DNA of 64,000 nucleotides from Arthrobacter sp. StoSoilB22 (GTDB taxonomy: Bacteria > Actinomycetota > Actinomycetes > Actinomycetales > Micrococcaceae): assembly GCF_019977315.1 (NCBI RefSeq), contig NZ_AP024652.1:682001-746000 (forward strand). Direction: 5' to 3'. This document shows, one piece after another, positions 7,557-17,012 of this stretch (position 1 is its first letter; every line of letters begins with the position of its first letter). The notes under the pieces are model-generated. The model did no database searches. It was not told the origin of the DNA and worked only from the letters and a program-made list of their open reading frames with translations. Both the position numbers and the translations under genes were made by a program.

Positions 7557-8891
7557 GTGAAGCAGTTTGAATCTTTGACCGGGAAACAGTTGTCCCGGAG
7601 ACAATTAATGACAGGGTCAGCCCTCCTTGGCGGCGGCCTCCTGGCGGCAGGCCTCACAGGCTGCGGAGGTGCAGCACAGGCCGCGGCGGTTCAGGACATC
7701 GGGTTTTGGCACCTCCTTTCCGGCGGTGACGGCATCAAGATGCAGGCCATGATCAACGCCGCCAACCAGGCCAATCCAGGATTCAAGGTGCACCCCACCG
7801 TGCTTGCCTGGGGTCCGCCGTACTACACCAAGCTGGCCATGGCATCGGCGGGAGGGCGCCCACCGGAGGTGGCCATCATGCACGCCAGCCGGGTTCCCGG
7901 GTATGCGCCAGGTGGACTCATTGAGCCGTGGGACTTGGACCTGCTGGCGGAAAACGGAGTCACCGCTGCGGACTTTGCCCTCAGGATCTGGGAGAAGAGC
8001 CAGCACAACGGCAAGGTCTTTTCCATCGCACTGGACTCCCACCCGTTCGTGATGTTCTACAACACGGATATAGCAGGAAAAGCGGGCGTGCTGGCCAGCA
8101 ACGGTCAGCTTCAGGAGGTCAGTTCGCCGGACGAGTTCAAAGCCATGGCCCTGGAAATGCAGAAGGTTACCAAGGCCCACGGCCTGTCCTTCGGCTACCT
8201 TGGCAGTGGTTCGCAGATGTGGCGACTGTTCTACACCCTCTACAAGCAGCACGGCGTTGACATGGAACTGACACCGGGTCAGCCCATGAAGGTGGACCGG
8301 GAAGCGGCTATCGAGTCGCTGGAATTCATGGCGTCCCTCTTTGACGACACCATCGCAGCCCAGGCCGGGGATATCAGCACGGGCATCGCGGAGTTTGCCC
8401 GCGGAGGATCGGGCATGCTGTTCAGCGGTGTGTGGGAGCTGCCCACCATGAAAAAAGCCGGCATCCCCGTCGATGCGGCCACCATACCCACCCTCTACGG
8501 GACACCCGCGTCCTACGCGGACTCACACTCCTTTGTCCTCCCGCGCCAACTGAAGCTCAACGAGGACAAGCGCAGGGACGTCTACAAGTTCGTCACCGAT
8601 GTCCTCAAAGGATCGCTGTCCTGGGCTGAAGCCGGACACATCCCCGGCTACCAGCCCGTGGTCCAGTCACAGGCCTACCGTGAGCTCACGCCCCAAATTC
8701 ACTACGCCAACGCAGCGGAGATCATCGCCTACGATCCCGAATCCTGGTTCAGCGGTTCGGGCTCGGACTGGCAAACCTACTTCGCGGAGAACGTCCAGAA
8801 CGTCCTTCTGGGAAGGGACAAGGCAGCTGCAGGATGGGATGCCTTCGAACAACGCACCAACACCCTCCTCTCCCGCCCCAACCCGGTTTAA
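7557..8891 (+). CDS. ABC transporter extracellular sugar-binding lipoprotein
   Basis: A 444-residue family-1 solute-binding protein. The N-terminus combines a twin-arginine segment (LSRRQLMTGSALLGGG) with a lipobox ending LTGC, so it is probably a Tat-exported lipoprotein. The start is GTG 7557 after AAAGGAG. The mature part has typical oligosaccharide-binding features, such as VYKFVTDVLKGSLSWAEAGHIPGY near the C-terminus. It heads a transcription unit with two permeases and a GH51 arabinofuranosidase, so the ligand is probably an arabino-oligosaccharide. No ATP-binding gene is present. Confidence 0.9.
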   Translation: MKQFESLTGKQLSRRQLMTGSALLGGGLLAAGLTGCGGAAQAAAVQDIGFWHLLSGGDGIKMQAMINAANQANPGFKVHPTVLAWGPPYYTKLAMASAGGRPPEVAIMHASRVPGYAPGGLIEPWDLDLLAENGVTAADFALRIWEKSQHNGKVFSIALDSHPFVMFYNTDIAGKAGVLASNGQLQEVSSPDEFKAMALEMQKVTKAHGLSFGYLGSGSQMWRLFYTLYKQHGVDMELTPGQPMKVDREAAIESLEFMASLFDDTIAAQAGDISTGIAEFARGGSGMLFSGVWELPTMKKAGIPVDAATIPTLYGTPASYADSHSFVLPRQLKLNEDKRRDVYKFVTDVLKGSLSWAEAGHIPGYQPVVQSQAYRELTPQIHYANAAEIIAYDPESWFSGSGSDWQTYFAENVQNVLLGRDKAAAGWDAFEQRTNTLLSRPNPV

Positions 8892-8926
8892 CCGGCCCCG
8901 TACCGAGCGACCAAAGGAGTTCTTGA

Positions 8927-9847
8927 ATGAGTACCTCTACGCTGTCCCGGCCCAGGCCGCAGAATCTACGCAAACCCGGCAGCCGCACCCGAAGCAACCT
9001 GAGCGGCTGGGGATTCGCCGCGCCGTTCCTTGTTTTCTTCCTTGCTTTCCTGGTCTGGCCCATTCTCTACGGCTTCTACATGAGCCTCACGGGCAAGTCC
9101 CTCACTGGAGCGAACGACAGCCTCATCGGCTTCGCGAACTACGCCGAAGCTCTGGCCGACGCCGATATGTGGCGTTCCTTGGGCAACACCCTCTACTTCA
9201 CGGTGATCAGCACCGTCCCATTGGTCCTCGTCGCGCTGGTCATGGCCGCGTTGCTCAATATCGGGCTACCCGCGCAGTGGCTGTGGCGCCTGTCCTACTT
9301 TGCGCCCTATCTCTTGGCATCAACCGTGGTGAGCCTGTTCTTCACCTGGATGTACAACCCTCAACTAGGCCTGATCAACGAGTTCCTCACGGGCATCGGC
9401 CTCCCCAGGGTTGCTTGGCTCAATGATCCCAACGTAGCTATGTGGGCGATCGTCATCGCCACTCTCTGGTGGACCGTGGGCTTCAACTTCCTGCTGTACC
9501 TGGCCGCGATGCAGAATATTCCGGCCCAACACTATGAGGCAGCATCGCTGGACGGTGCGGGCGCGTGGCGTCAATTCTTCTCCATCACCCTGCCGCAGCT
9601 CACTCCCACCACGGTGATGATTGTGCTGTTGCAGATCCTGGCGTCACTGAAGATTTTCGATCAGGTGTACCAGATGACCGCGGGTGGCCCCGGTGGATCC
9701 ACCCGGCCAGTGGTCCAGTACATCTTTGAAACCGGGTTCACCGGTTACCGGCTGGGTTACTCGGCAGCCATCTCCTACATCTTCTTCGGACTGATCGTGG
9801 TCATCTCGGTCATGCAGTTCGTCATCACCCGCCGCAGGAGTGCATAA
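8927..9847 (+). CDS. ABC sugar permease, MalF/AraP type
   Basis: A 306-residue integral membrane protein with six predicted helices. The permease EAA loop is visible as YEAASLDGAGAWRQFFSITLP, which contacts the ATPase. A hydrophilic N-terminal tail of about 30 residues precedes the first helix. AAAGGAG lies before the ATG, 35 bp after the binding-protein gene. It pairs with the permease at 9850 to form the channel of the importer. The ATPase must come from elsewhere, probably a shared MsiK/UgpC-like protein, as known in other actinobacteria. Confidence 0.92.
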   Translation: MSTSTLSRPRPQNLRKPGSRTRSNLSGWGFAAPFLVFFLAFLVWPILYGFYMSLTGKSLTGANDSLIGFANYAEALADADMWRSLGNTLYFTVISTVPLVLVALVMAALLNIGLPAQWLWRLSYFAPYLLASTVVSLFFTWMYNPQLGLINEFLTGIGLPRVAWLNDPNVAMWAIVIATLWWTVGFNFLLYLAAMQNIPAQHYEAASLDGAGAWRQFFSITLPQLTPTTVMIVLLQILASLKIFDQVYQMTAGGPGGSTRPVVQYIFETGFTGYRLGYSAAISYIFFGLIVVISVMQFVITRRRSA

Positions 9848-9849
9848 CC

Positions 9850-10752
9850 ATGGCAACCCCTACCCTGACCCGTCCCGCACCACATGCCACAACCGCAGAT
9901 AGCCTCACAATCCGCCAGCCGCGCAAGAAGCTGACGGTCGGCAGGATCGCCGCCATCGTCGTTGCTGCCTTCATCGCAGTGCTGTGGCTGATTCCCTTCG
10001 CATGGGCCACGGCCACCGCTTTCAAAACCGAAACGGACGCCGCAGCTCCGGACGTGACCTGGCTGCCGCCGTCGGGATTTACACCCGAAGCGTTCGTGAA
10101 GGTGTTCCAGGACGGCAACATCCCGCTGTGGACCTGGAACTCGCTCTACACATCCGCGGCCATTACGGCCATCACACTGGTGATCTCGGCACTGGTGGCC
10201 TACGCGCTTTCCAGGATCGACTTCAGGGGCAAGAAGGTGCTGATGACCGTGATCATCGCGTCCATCATCATCCCGCCGCCCGTGTTGATCATTCCGCTGT
10301 TCTACCAAATGCTGGCGCTGAACCTGATCGATACCTCGTGGGCCATCATCCTGCCGCAGGTCATCCACCCGGCCATGGTGTTCGTGCTCAAGAAATTCTT
10401 CGACCAGATCCCGCGTGAACTTGAGGAAGCTGCCGTCATGGACGGTGCCAGCCGCTTGCGGATCTTCACCCAGATCATCCTGCCGTTGTCCCGGCCCATC
10501 CTGGCCGCCGTCGCGATCTTCGTGTTCATCGGCGCGTGGAACAACTTCCTGTGGCCGTTCATCGCCACCAACGACGGCAACCTGCTCACGCTCCCCGTTG
10601 GCCTGCAGACCATCAAGAGCGCCTACGGCATTCAGTACGCGCAGAACATGGCGTCCGCTCTGCTCGCCGCGCTGCCGCTGATTGTCGTTTTCCTGTTCTT
10701 CCAGCGCCAAATCATCAAAGGCGTCGCGACGACGGGACTCGCCGGAACCTGA
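9850..10752 (+). CDS. ABC sugar permease, MalG/AraQ type
   Basis: A 300-residue membrane protein starting 2 bp after the previous stop codon. It has six helices and the EAA-loop signature LEEAAVMDGASRLRIFTQIILP, followed by AIFVFIGAWNNFLWPF, typical of MalG-type subunits. It forms the heteromeric transmembrane pore with the 8927 product. The GH51 gene begins 48 bp downstream. Confidence 0.92.
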   Translation: MATPTLTRPAPHATTADSLTIRQPRKKLTVGRIAAIVVAAFIAVLWLIPFAWATATAFKTETDAAAPDVTWLPPSGFTPEAFVKVFQDGNIPLWTWNSLYTSAAITAITLVISALVAYALSRIDFRGKKVLMTVIIASIIIPPPVLIIPLFYQMLALNLIDTSWAIILPQVIHPAMVFVLKKFFDQIPRELEEAAVMDGASRLRIFTQIILPLSRPILAAVAIFVFIGAWNNFLWPFIATNDGNLLTLPVGLQTIKSAYGIQYAQNMASALLAALPLIVVFLFFQRQIIKGVATTGLAGT

Positions 10753-10800
10753 CCGGTACCAATTCTCAACAACAGTTTCAGTACACAACCAAGGAGATCC

Positions 10801-12339
10801 ATGTCCCGCGCACGCATCACCCTCGACCGCGACTTCACCATTGGCGAGGTACCCCGCCGGCTTTTCGGCTCCTTCGTGGAGCACATGGGCCGCTGTGTTT
10901 ACACCGGAATCTACGAGCCCGGCCACCCTGAGGCCGACGAGAACGGTTTCCGGCAGGACGTCATGAAGCTCGTCAAGGAATTGGGCGCCACGGTGATCCG
11001 GTACCCCGGCGGCAACTTCGTCTCCGGCTACAACTGGGAAGACGGGATCGGCCCCGTGGAAAACCGGCCGCGCCGCCTGGACGGAGCCTGGCACACCGTG
11101 GAGACCAATGCATTCGGCCTTCACGAGTTTGTGGACTGGTCCAAGCAAGCCGGCACGGAAATCATGGAAGCCATCAACCTGGGCACCCGGGGCGTGGACG
11201 CGGCCCGCGAGATCGTGGAATACGCCAACCACCCCGGCGGAACTTACCTGTCCGATCTCCGCGCCAAGAACGGGCACAAGGACCCGTTCAACATCAAGCT
11301 CTGGTGCCTGGGCAATGAACTGGACGGGCCGTGGCAGATCGGCCACAAGACCGCCGACGAGTATGGCCGCCTGGCCCAGGAAGCCGCCAAGGCCATGAGG
11401 TTTGTGGATCCTTCCCTTGAACTGGTGGCCTGCGGAAGCTCCAGCTCTTCGATGCCGACGTTCGGCGCGTGGGAACAGACCGTCCTCACGCACACCTACG
11501 ACGAAGTGGATTACGTGTCCCTTCACGCCTACTACCAGGAGCACGACGGCGACGTCGGCAGCTTCCTGGCCTCCGCCGTCGACACCGATTACTTCATCGA
11601 GTCAGTGATCGCCACCGCGGACGCTGTCCGGGCGAAGGGCAAGCACAAGAAGCACATCAACCTGTCCTTCGACGAGTGGAATGTTTGGTACCAGCGAGGC
11701 CTGGACACCGAGGACCAGCCGCACAACGTGGCCAAGGCAGGCTGGCGGGAGCACCCCCGCGTGATCGAGGACAAGTACAACGTCACCGATGCCGTGGTGG
11801 TGGGGACACTGCTCAACTCGCTGCTGCGCCACGGTGACCGTGTCAAGATCGCCAACCAGGCACAACTGGTCAACGTCATTGCTCCGATCCTTTCGGAGGA
11901 GAACGGCCCGGCGTGGAAGCAGACGATCTTCCACCCGTTCGCACGCATGGCCGAGCTCGCCAAGGGCCAGATCCTGCGGCTCTCGGTGGACTCGGACAAG
12001 TACTCGAATGCGCGCTTTGGGGACACAGACCTGGTGGACGTCAGCGCAACATGGAACGAGGAGACGGGCCGCATGGCATTGTTCTTCGCCAACCGCGGGC
12101 TGGAAGAAGCCGCCGACGTCGAGGTTGCTTTGCGCGGTTTCGACGCCCGGCAGGTGCTCCGCGCAGAGGTCCTGGAGATTCCCGAGGGCGGTGACCGCTT
12201 CACCATCAACAGCCAGGATCAGCCGGGCCGCGTTGGCCTGACTGCTCTGGAAGGTGTGAAGGCGACCGGTTCGGAGCTGCGCCTGACGCTGCCCGCATTG
12301 TCCTGGGCCGTCGTCGAGCTTGATGTGGTGAAAGGCTAG
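10801..12339 (+). CDS. GH51 alpha-L-arabinofuranosidase, intracellular
   Basis: A 512-residue GH51 enzyme that removes terminal alpha-L-arabinofuranosyl groups from arabinan or arabinoxylan oligosaccharides. The acid/base Glu173 is in CLGNELDGPW and the nucleophile Glu292 in LSFDEWNVWY. The N-terminal (beta/alpha)8 barrel and C-terminal beta-sandwich have the usual family length. There is no signal peptide, so it acts on imported substrate. AAGGAG precedes the ATG. It is the last gene of the importer unit, which defines the locus as arabino-oligosaccharide uptake and cleavage. Confidence 0.93.
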   Translation: MSRARITLDRDFTIGEVPRRLFGSFVEHMGRCVYTGIYEPGHPEADENGFRQDVMKLVKELGATVIRYPGGNFVSGYNWEDGIGPVENRPRRLDGAWHTVETNAFGLHEFVDWSKQAGTEIMEAINLGTRGVDAAREIVEYANHPGGTYLSDLRAKNGHKDPFNIKLWCLGNELDGPWQIGHKTADEYGRLAQEAAKAMRFVDPSLELVACGSSSSSMPTFGAWEQTVLTHTYDEVDYVSLHAYYQEHDGDVGSFLASAVDTDYFIESVIATADAVRAKGKHKKHINLSFDEWNVWYQRGLDTEDQPHNVAKAGWREHPRVIEDKYNVTDAVVVGTLLNSLLRHGDRVKIANQAQLVNVIAPILSEENGPAWKQTIFHPFARMAELAKGQILRLSVDSDKYSNARFGDTDLVDVSATWNEETGRMALFFANRGLEEAADVEVALRGFDARQVLRAEVLEIPEGGDRFTINSQDQPGRVGLTALEGVKATGSELRLTLPALSWAVVELDVVKG

Positions 12340-12369
12340 CCGGGTTAACGCACGACGGCGGGTGGCTGG

Positions 12370-13068
12370 CTAGATTGCGCAGCCGTCAGGGCCGCAGGCC
12401 TCGGCGTCGGAAGCGCCTACCGGGATGAGCGGATTGGCTTCCTGCCACGCCTGGTTCAGGGCCTGGCTGAAAAGATCGGCAGGCTGGGCGCCGGAGATGC
12501 CGTACTTGCGATCGATCACGAAGAACGGGACGCCGGTGACGCCAATAGCGCGGGCCTCGTTGATGTCCTGATTGACCTCATCCGCGTACTTGTCCGAGGT
12601 GAAGAGCTCAGCCACTTCATCTTCCGGGAGGTCCAGCGCGGCACCGAGTTCCGTGAGGTACTCCTTGCTGCCGATGTCCTTGCCGTGCTCAAAGTGATCG
12701 CTGAGGAGCTGTTCCTTGGCGGCATCCTGGCGTCCGTGGGCAGCGGCAAGGTGGATGAGCCGGTGGGCGGTGAAGCTGTTGGCCACCACCACCTTTTCGA
12801 AGTGGTAGTCCAGGCCCTCGCCCTTGGCGGTCTCCGTGACGTGGGCGAACATTTGCTTGACCTGCTCAGGAGCCATGCCTTTGCGCTTGCTCAGGTAATC
12901 AAGCTCCGTGCCGTCGTAATGCTCCGGGATTGAGGGGTCCAGCTGGTAGCTCTTCCACTCAATGTCCACGGAATCGCGGTGCGGGAACTGTGCCAAGGCG
13001 GTCTCGAAACGGCGTTTGCCGATGTAGCACCACGGGCAAGCGACGTCTGACCAGATCTCAATCTTCAT
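12370..13068 (-). CDS. DsbA family protein, FrnE-like oxidoreductase
   Basis: A 232-residue cytoplasmic thioredoxin-fold protein. The active-site motif CPWC is at residues 11-14, right after the first strand (MKIEIWSDVA), followed by the DsbA helical insertion and a cis-Pro region (GVTGVPFFVIDRKYGISGAQ). FrnE-type proteins are 2-hydroxychromene-2-carboxylate isomerase/DsbA relatives linked to disulfide handling or polyketide chemistry. The frame stays open upstream to 13419, but ATG 13068 gives the conserved N-terminus. It ends in CGPDGC, a second Cys pair. It converges on the GH51 gene. Confidence 0.88.
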   Translation of the reverse strand: MKIEIWSDVACPWCYIGKRRFETALAQFPHRDSVDIEWKSYQLDPSIPEHYDGTELDYLSKRKGMAPEQVKQMFAHVTETAKGEGLDYHFEKVVVANSFTAHRLIHLAAAHGRQDAAKEQLLSDHFEHGKDIGSKEYLTELGAALDLPEDEVAELFTSDKYADEVNQDINEARAIGVTGVPFFVIDRKYGISGAQPADLFSQALNQAWQEANPLIPVGASDAEACGPDGCAI

Positions 13069-13216
13069 GCTCTCTGCAACCCTGAGCGCCGCCCACACAT
13101 TCCATACACGGCTGTTATTTTCCTCACCCGTTGTTGTTGCAGGCCAAGGCAAATAGTCTGTGTAAAGGGTTATGTAGCCAGCCCTTGGAATGGGGGTTTT
13201 GCGCGGAGGCACCAGC

Positions 13217-14338
13217 ATGCGCATCGGACTCATTGTTGGCCCTTGGTTTACCGTGCCGCCCGAAAAGTACGGCGGAACTGAGCGTGTAGTGGATGCCTTG
13301 GCACGGGCGTTCGTGGATGCGGGACACGAGGTACTGCTTGCAACGGCAGCGGACAGCACGTGCCCGGTGCCCCAGCTTCCGGGCTTTGGGCCCAGTGAGC
13401 CGGAAGAAGTCGGCCTCACACTGAGCGAGCTGGGCCATGTGATCAGGGCCTACCGGGACATGGGCGATGTGGACATCATCCACGATCACACCCTGGCCGG
13501 CCCCCTCTACTCCCACCGGCCGCAGGATGTGCCCGTAGTGACCACCATCCACGGGCAGCTCTCACCACGGGCGGCAACCCTGTACCGGGACATGGCACAA
13601 GACACCGGCATCATCGCCATCTCCCACGATCAGTGCAGCAGGGTCCAGGACCTGGAAATCTCGGCGGTCATCCATCACGGGATCGACCTCTCCGCGGTGA
13701 GTCCCGGCCGCGGCGCCGGGGGATACCTGTGTTTCGTGGGACGGATGTGCCCGGATAAAGGACTCATGGAGGCGGTGCGTATTGCCCGGGCAGCGGATGT
13801 CCCCCTGCGGATCGCAGCCAAGATGCACGCACCGGATGAACTTGCCTACTTCCATGACGTGGTGCAGCCTTCCTTGGCTTCCAACGAGGAGTTCTTGGGC
13901 GAACTCCCGGATCCGGCGAAATACGAGTTGATGGGCGACGCGATGGCCCTGCTCAACCCCATCCAGTGGCACGAACCCTTTGGGCTGGTCATGATCGAAG
14001 CCCTGGCCACGGGAACCCCAGTCCTGGCCACACCCATCGGGGCAGCTCCGGAAATCGTCAGGAATGGTGTCACCGGTTTTGTGGCGTCCACGGGAAAATT
14101 GGTGGAGTGTGTTGGCCGCATCCCGGATCTGGACCGTGAGGCTTGCAGACGCTCCGTGGAAGAATCCTTCAGCGCGCAACGCATGGCAGCGGACCACGTT
14201 GACTTTTACGCGAAGGTCATTGAACAATTCCGCGCCGGACCTCTTCCCGGCGGGGACGTATTGCAAGAGAATCGGAGGCAAGCCCTCCAAGGCTACCCAC
14301 CCTCAAGGAAAACTCCGGAGGAGGCCCGCCGGCCATGA
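13217..14338 (+). CDS. Family 4 glycosyltransferase
   Basis: A 373-residue GT-B retaining glycosyltransferase. The N-terminal domain opens with MRIGLIVGPWFTVPPEKYGG and the C-terminal GT4 domain contains CFVGRMCPDKGLMEAVRIA and the E-x7-E motif in EPFGLVMIEALATG. The start is ATG 13217 with GGAGG 8 bp upstream; an in-frame start 27 bp earlier lacks a comparable site. The stop overlaps the glucosidase gene at 14335 (ATGA), so the two are cotranscribed and coupled. Acceptor and donor are unknown; a role in an alpha-glucan or glycoside is suggested only by the partner. Confidence 0.87.
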   Translation: MRIGLIVGPWFTVPPEKYGGTERVVDALARAFVDAGHEVLLATAADSTCPVPQLPGFGPSEPEEVGLTLSELGHVIRAYRDMGDVDIIHDHTLAGPLYSHRPQDVPVVTTIHGQLSPRAATLYRDMAQDTGIIAISHDQCSRVQDLEISAVIHHGIDLSAVSPGRGAGGYLCFVGRMCPDKGLMEAVRIARAADVPLRIAAKMHAPDELAYFHDVVQPSLASNEEFLGELPDPAKYELMGDAMALLNPIQWHEPFGLVMIEALATGTPVLATPIGAAPEIVRNGVTGFVASTGKLVECVGRIPDLDREACRRSVEESFSAQRMAADHVDFYAKVIEQFRAGPLPGGDVLQENRRQALQGYPPSRKTPEEARRP

Positions 14339-16470
14339 CTGCCTGGAACGAAGAGACTGAAGCCGGGGCGTCCGAGCTGGGCGCCGTGACGGTCGTCGAA
14401 GGTTCATCGTTCTGTATTTCCTCGCATTCCGGTGACATTCACGGAGGCGGTTCCCAAGGTGCCTACTATCAGGACACGCGGATAGTGTCGCGTTGGATGC
14501 TGCGGGTCAACGGCGCGTTGCGGGAGCCGTTGACTACCCGCAATCCCACCGCTTTCCAGGCTGAGTACGTTGGCAGGGCCTGCTCGGCAGACGGCAGGTT
14601 CGACAGCCCGCTGGTGGTCCAGCACCAAAGGCACGTGGGGGCCGGCCTGCGGGACGACATCACCATCAGGAACTATTCGAGCCAGGACGCGCCGTGCGAG
14701 ATTGAACTGCTGATCGACGCCGACCTCGCTGACCTCTTCGACGTCAAAGGCGGCCGTACCAACAAAGCCGGCAACCCTGTGAAGAAGGCCCACAGGAAAG
14801 AACTGCACATCGATTCCCTCCACTCCAGCGGGCAACGCCGGGGTGTGTCGTTCCGGGCCTCAGGCGCCAAGGTTTCCGATGATGGGCTACGGTTCCACGT
14901 CACCATTCCTGCCCGCAGCCAGTGGTCCACCAGCATCATCGCCCTTCCCCTGGTCAACGGAAAAGGACCTAGCGACCCCTTTACCGAAACCACGCCGCTG
15001 CACCACACGCCGGGCGTTCGCCGCCACGTCGCATGGGAAGAGCATGTTCCCCGGATTGCCGTGACGGACGCCAACGTAGAGGAAGTCCTGGAAAGGAGCC
15101 AGCGTGATTTGGGCTCGTTGCGGATCTTCGACCCCGCACACCCAGGCCGCGCCGCCGTAGCCGCGGGTGCGCCGTGGTTCATGGCACTGTTTGGGCGTGA
15201 CTCGCTCCTTGCCTCCTATATGTCGCTCATGGTGGATCCCAACCTGGCGGCCGGAACCCTGCAGACCCTGGCCACGCTCCAAGGGACCAAGGTTGATATC
15301 GACTCCGAGGAAGAGCCGGGACGCATGCCCCACGAGGTGCGACTCGGGGTCACAGCAGGGCTCGCCCTGGGAGGGACCGCCTACTACGGAACCGCGGACG
15401 CGACGCCCCTGTTCGTCTCAACGCTCGGTGAGCTCAGCCGGTGGGGCCTCGGCACGGACATCATCGAATCCCTCCTCCCGCACGCTGACCGCGCCATCGA
15501 ATGGATGGAGCAGTACGGGGACCGCGACGGCGACGGCTTCATCGAGTACCAACGGCCCAACCAGCACGGCTTGGTGAACCAGGGCTGGAAGGACTCCTGG
15601 GACGGCATCAACTTCGCCGACGGCCGCATGGCAGAGACGCCCATAGCCCTCTGCGAAGTTCAGGCCTACGCCTACGCGGCCTACGTGGGACGGTCCCTGC
15701 TGGCGCGGGCAGCGGGGGACTCCGCCGTCGAACGCCGATGCGCGGACCGCGCCGAAGCGCTGAAAGCCGCCTTCAACGAAGCCTTCTGGCTCCCGGAGCG
15801 GGGCTATTTTGCCCTGGCGCTGGACAAGGACAAGAAGCCCGTGGACTCCTGCACCTCCAACATGGGGCACTGCCTCTGGGTGGGCATCGTGGATGAGGAC
15901 AAGGCCCCATTGGTGGCGGAGCGGCTGATGTCCCCTGAGATGTTCACGGGCTGGGGCATCCGGACTCTGGGGTCCGACATGGGCGCGTACAACCCAGTCA
16001 GCTACCACAACGGCTCCGTGTGGCCCCACGACACCGCGCTCGTCGCCACAGGACTGATGCGGTACGGCTTCGTGAAGGAAGCCAGCCGGGTTGCGAGCGG
16101 ACTGTTCGACGCCGCCGAGTACTTTGGCGGGCAACTTCCGGAGCTTTTCTGCGGCTTTGACCGTGGCGACCTTTCGGAGCCGGTTCCGTATCCGACGGCG
16201 TGTTCCCCGCAAGCGTGGGCGGCTGCGGCGCCGGTCCAACTCGCCCGGATCCTGCTGCGGTTCGACCCCGACTTCACCCGGAACGTGCTGCATCTGGCGC
16301 CGATCCTGCCGGACGCTTATGGGTCGTTCCGCGCGGACAACGTGCTGCTGGGGCGCTCGCGGATCACCGTGCAAGCCTCCAGTTCGTCCGGTACCGTAAG
16401 CGGGCTTCCGGCAGGGCTCGAACTGCGCTCAGACCCTCGGCCGCCGCTGACGGGGGACTTGTTCGGCTAG
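14335..16470 (+). CDS. Glycogen-debranching-type amylo-alpha-1,6-glucosidase
   Basis: A 711-residue protein with two parts. The N-terminal GDE_N-type beta-sandwich contains SGDIHGGGSQGAYYQDTR. The (alpha/alpha)6 barrel of the glycogen-debranching superfamily starts near residue 245, with GAPWFMALFGRDSLL and the acidic segments WKDSWDGINFADG and YHNGSVWPHDTALVATG. Such stand-alone GDE proteins hydrolyse alpha-1,6- or related alpha-glucosidic bonds. It is coupled by ATGA to a GT4 gene, which suggests joint handling of a glucoside. The 3' end overlaps the convergent GNAT gene by 4 bp. Confidence 0.85.
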   Translation: MTAWNEETEAGASELGAVTVVEGSSFCISSHSGDIHGGGSQGAYYQDTRIVSRWMLRVNGALREPLTTRNPTAFQAEYVGRACSADGRFDSPLVVQHQRHVGAGLRDDITIRNYSSQDAPCEIELLIDADLADLFDVKGGRTNKAGNPVKKAHRKELHIDSLHSSGQRRGVSFRASGAKVSDDGLRFHVTIPARSQWSTSIIALPLVNGKGPSDPFTETTPLHHTPGVRRHVAWEEHVPRIAVTDANVEEVLERSQRDLGSLRIFDPAHPGRAAVAAGAPWFMALFGRDSLLASYMSLMVDPNLAAGTLQTLATLQGTKVDIDSEEEPGRMPHEVRLGVTAGLALGGTAYYGTADATPLFVSTLGELSRWGLGTDIIESLLPHADRAIEWMEQYGDRDGDGFIEYQRPNQHGLVNQGWKDSWDGINFADGRMAETPIALCEVQAYAYAAYVGRSLLARAAGDSAVERRCADRAEALKAAFNEAFWLPERGYFALALDKDKKPVDSCTSNMGHCLWVGIVDEDKAPLVAERLMSPEMFTGWGIRTLGSDMGAYNPVSYHNGSVWPHDTALVATGLMRYGFVKEASRVASGLFDAAEYFGGQLPELFCGFDRGDLSEPVPYPTACSPQAWAAAAPVQLARILLRFDPDFTRNVLHLAPILPDAYGSFRADNVLLGRSRITVQASSSSGTVSGLPAGLELRSDPRPPLTGDLFG

Positions 16471-16997
16471 AGCTCGTTTTCCATGACGAAGTCATGCTCC
16501 ACGGTGTTGCCGAGCTTGAAAGATTTTGTGCCTACCCGCTGGAAACCGCTCTTCTCGTAGAAGCGGATGGCTTTCGCGTTCTCGCTGTTCACGCCCAGCC
16601 ACACCCCGGCTGCGCCCTTGTCAGCAGCATTCGCCAACGAGGCCCTGATGAGTTCTGATGCTGCGCCCTTGCCGTGGTGGTCCGGGTGGACGTAGCACTT
16701 GCTCAGCTCGGTGGAGGGGAGCGCGGACAAGACGGATGCGACGTCGGGGTCGCTGGTCGGCTTGGCAATCAGCATGGTGTACCCGTTGAGCTGCCCGTCG
16801 TCGTCGATCACCAGGATGGTGATTTTCGCGTCGGCGAGGTAGTCCTCAAAGTTGTCTTCGCTCAGGGTCTTTTCAATGTGGGCCTGGATGTCCGCCGGTG
16901 AGGCGCCAGGCGGGCAGGCCAGCGGGAAGGTGATGGCGGCAAGCTCAGCCAGCTTCCCGGCGTCGTGCGTTGTTGCGGTGCGAATGGTTTCAGTCAC
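16467..16997 (-). CDS. GNAT family N-acetyltransferase
   Basis: A 176-residue acetyltransferase. The acetyl-CoA binding motif appears as CYVHPDHHGKGAASELIRASL (Q/R-x-x-G-x-G/A type), followed by GVWLGVNSENAKAIRFYEKSGF. The preferred start is GTG 16997 with AAGGGGG 6 bp upstream; an upstream in-frame ATG at 17039 lies inside the hairpin. Substrate unknown, possibly a small metabolite or antibiotic amine. Its leader is the large inverted repeat at 17013-17075. Confidence 0.85.
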   Translation of the reverse strand: MTETIRTATTHDAGKLAELAAITFPLACPPGASPADIQAHIEKTLSEDNFEDYLADAKITILVIDDDGQLNGYTMLIAKPTSDPDVASVLSALPSTELSKCYVHPDHHGKGAASELIRASLANAADKGAAGVWLGVNSENAKAIRFYEKSGFQRVGTKSFKLGNTVEHDFVMENEL

Positions 16998-17012
16998 GTG
17001 AGTCCCCCTTGC

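Noticed and set aside
9775-11544. Very long open frame on the minus strand opposite the permease and GH51 genes
   Set aside because: It is antisense to well-supported genes, has low-complexity Arg/Gly/His-rich translation and no recognisable domain. Long antisense frames are expected at this GC content.
7557-12339. Search for an ATP-binding subunit of the arabinoside importer (and of the DFA importer)
   Set aside because: No Walker A/B ABC protein is encoded in or next to either locus; a shared ATPase elsewhere is assumed.
15418-16374. Open frame on the minus strand inside the debranching-type glucosidase gene
   Set aside because: Antisense to conserved catalytic segments; no known family.
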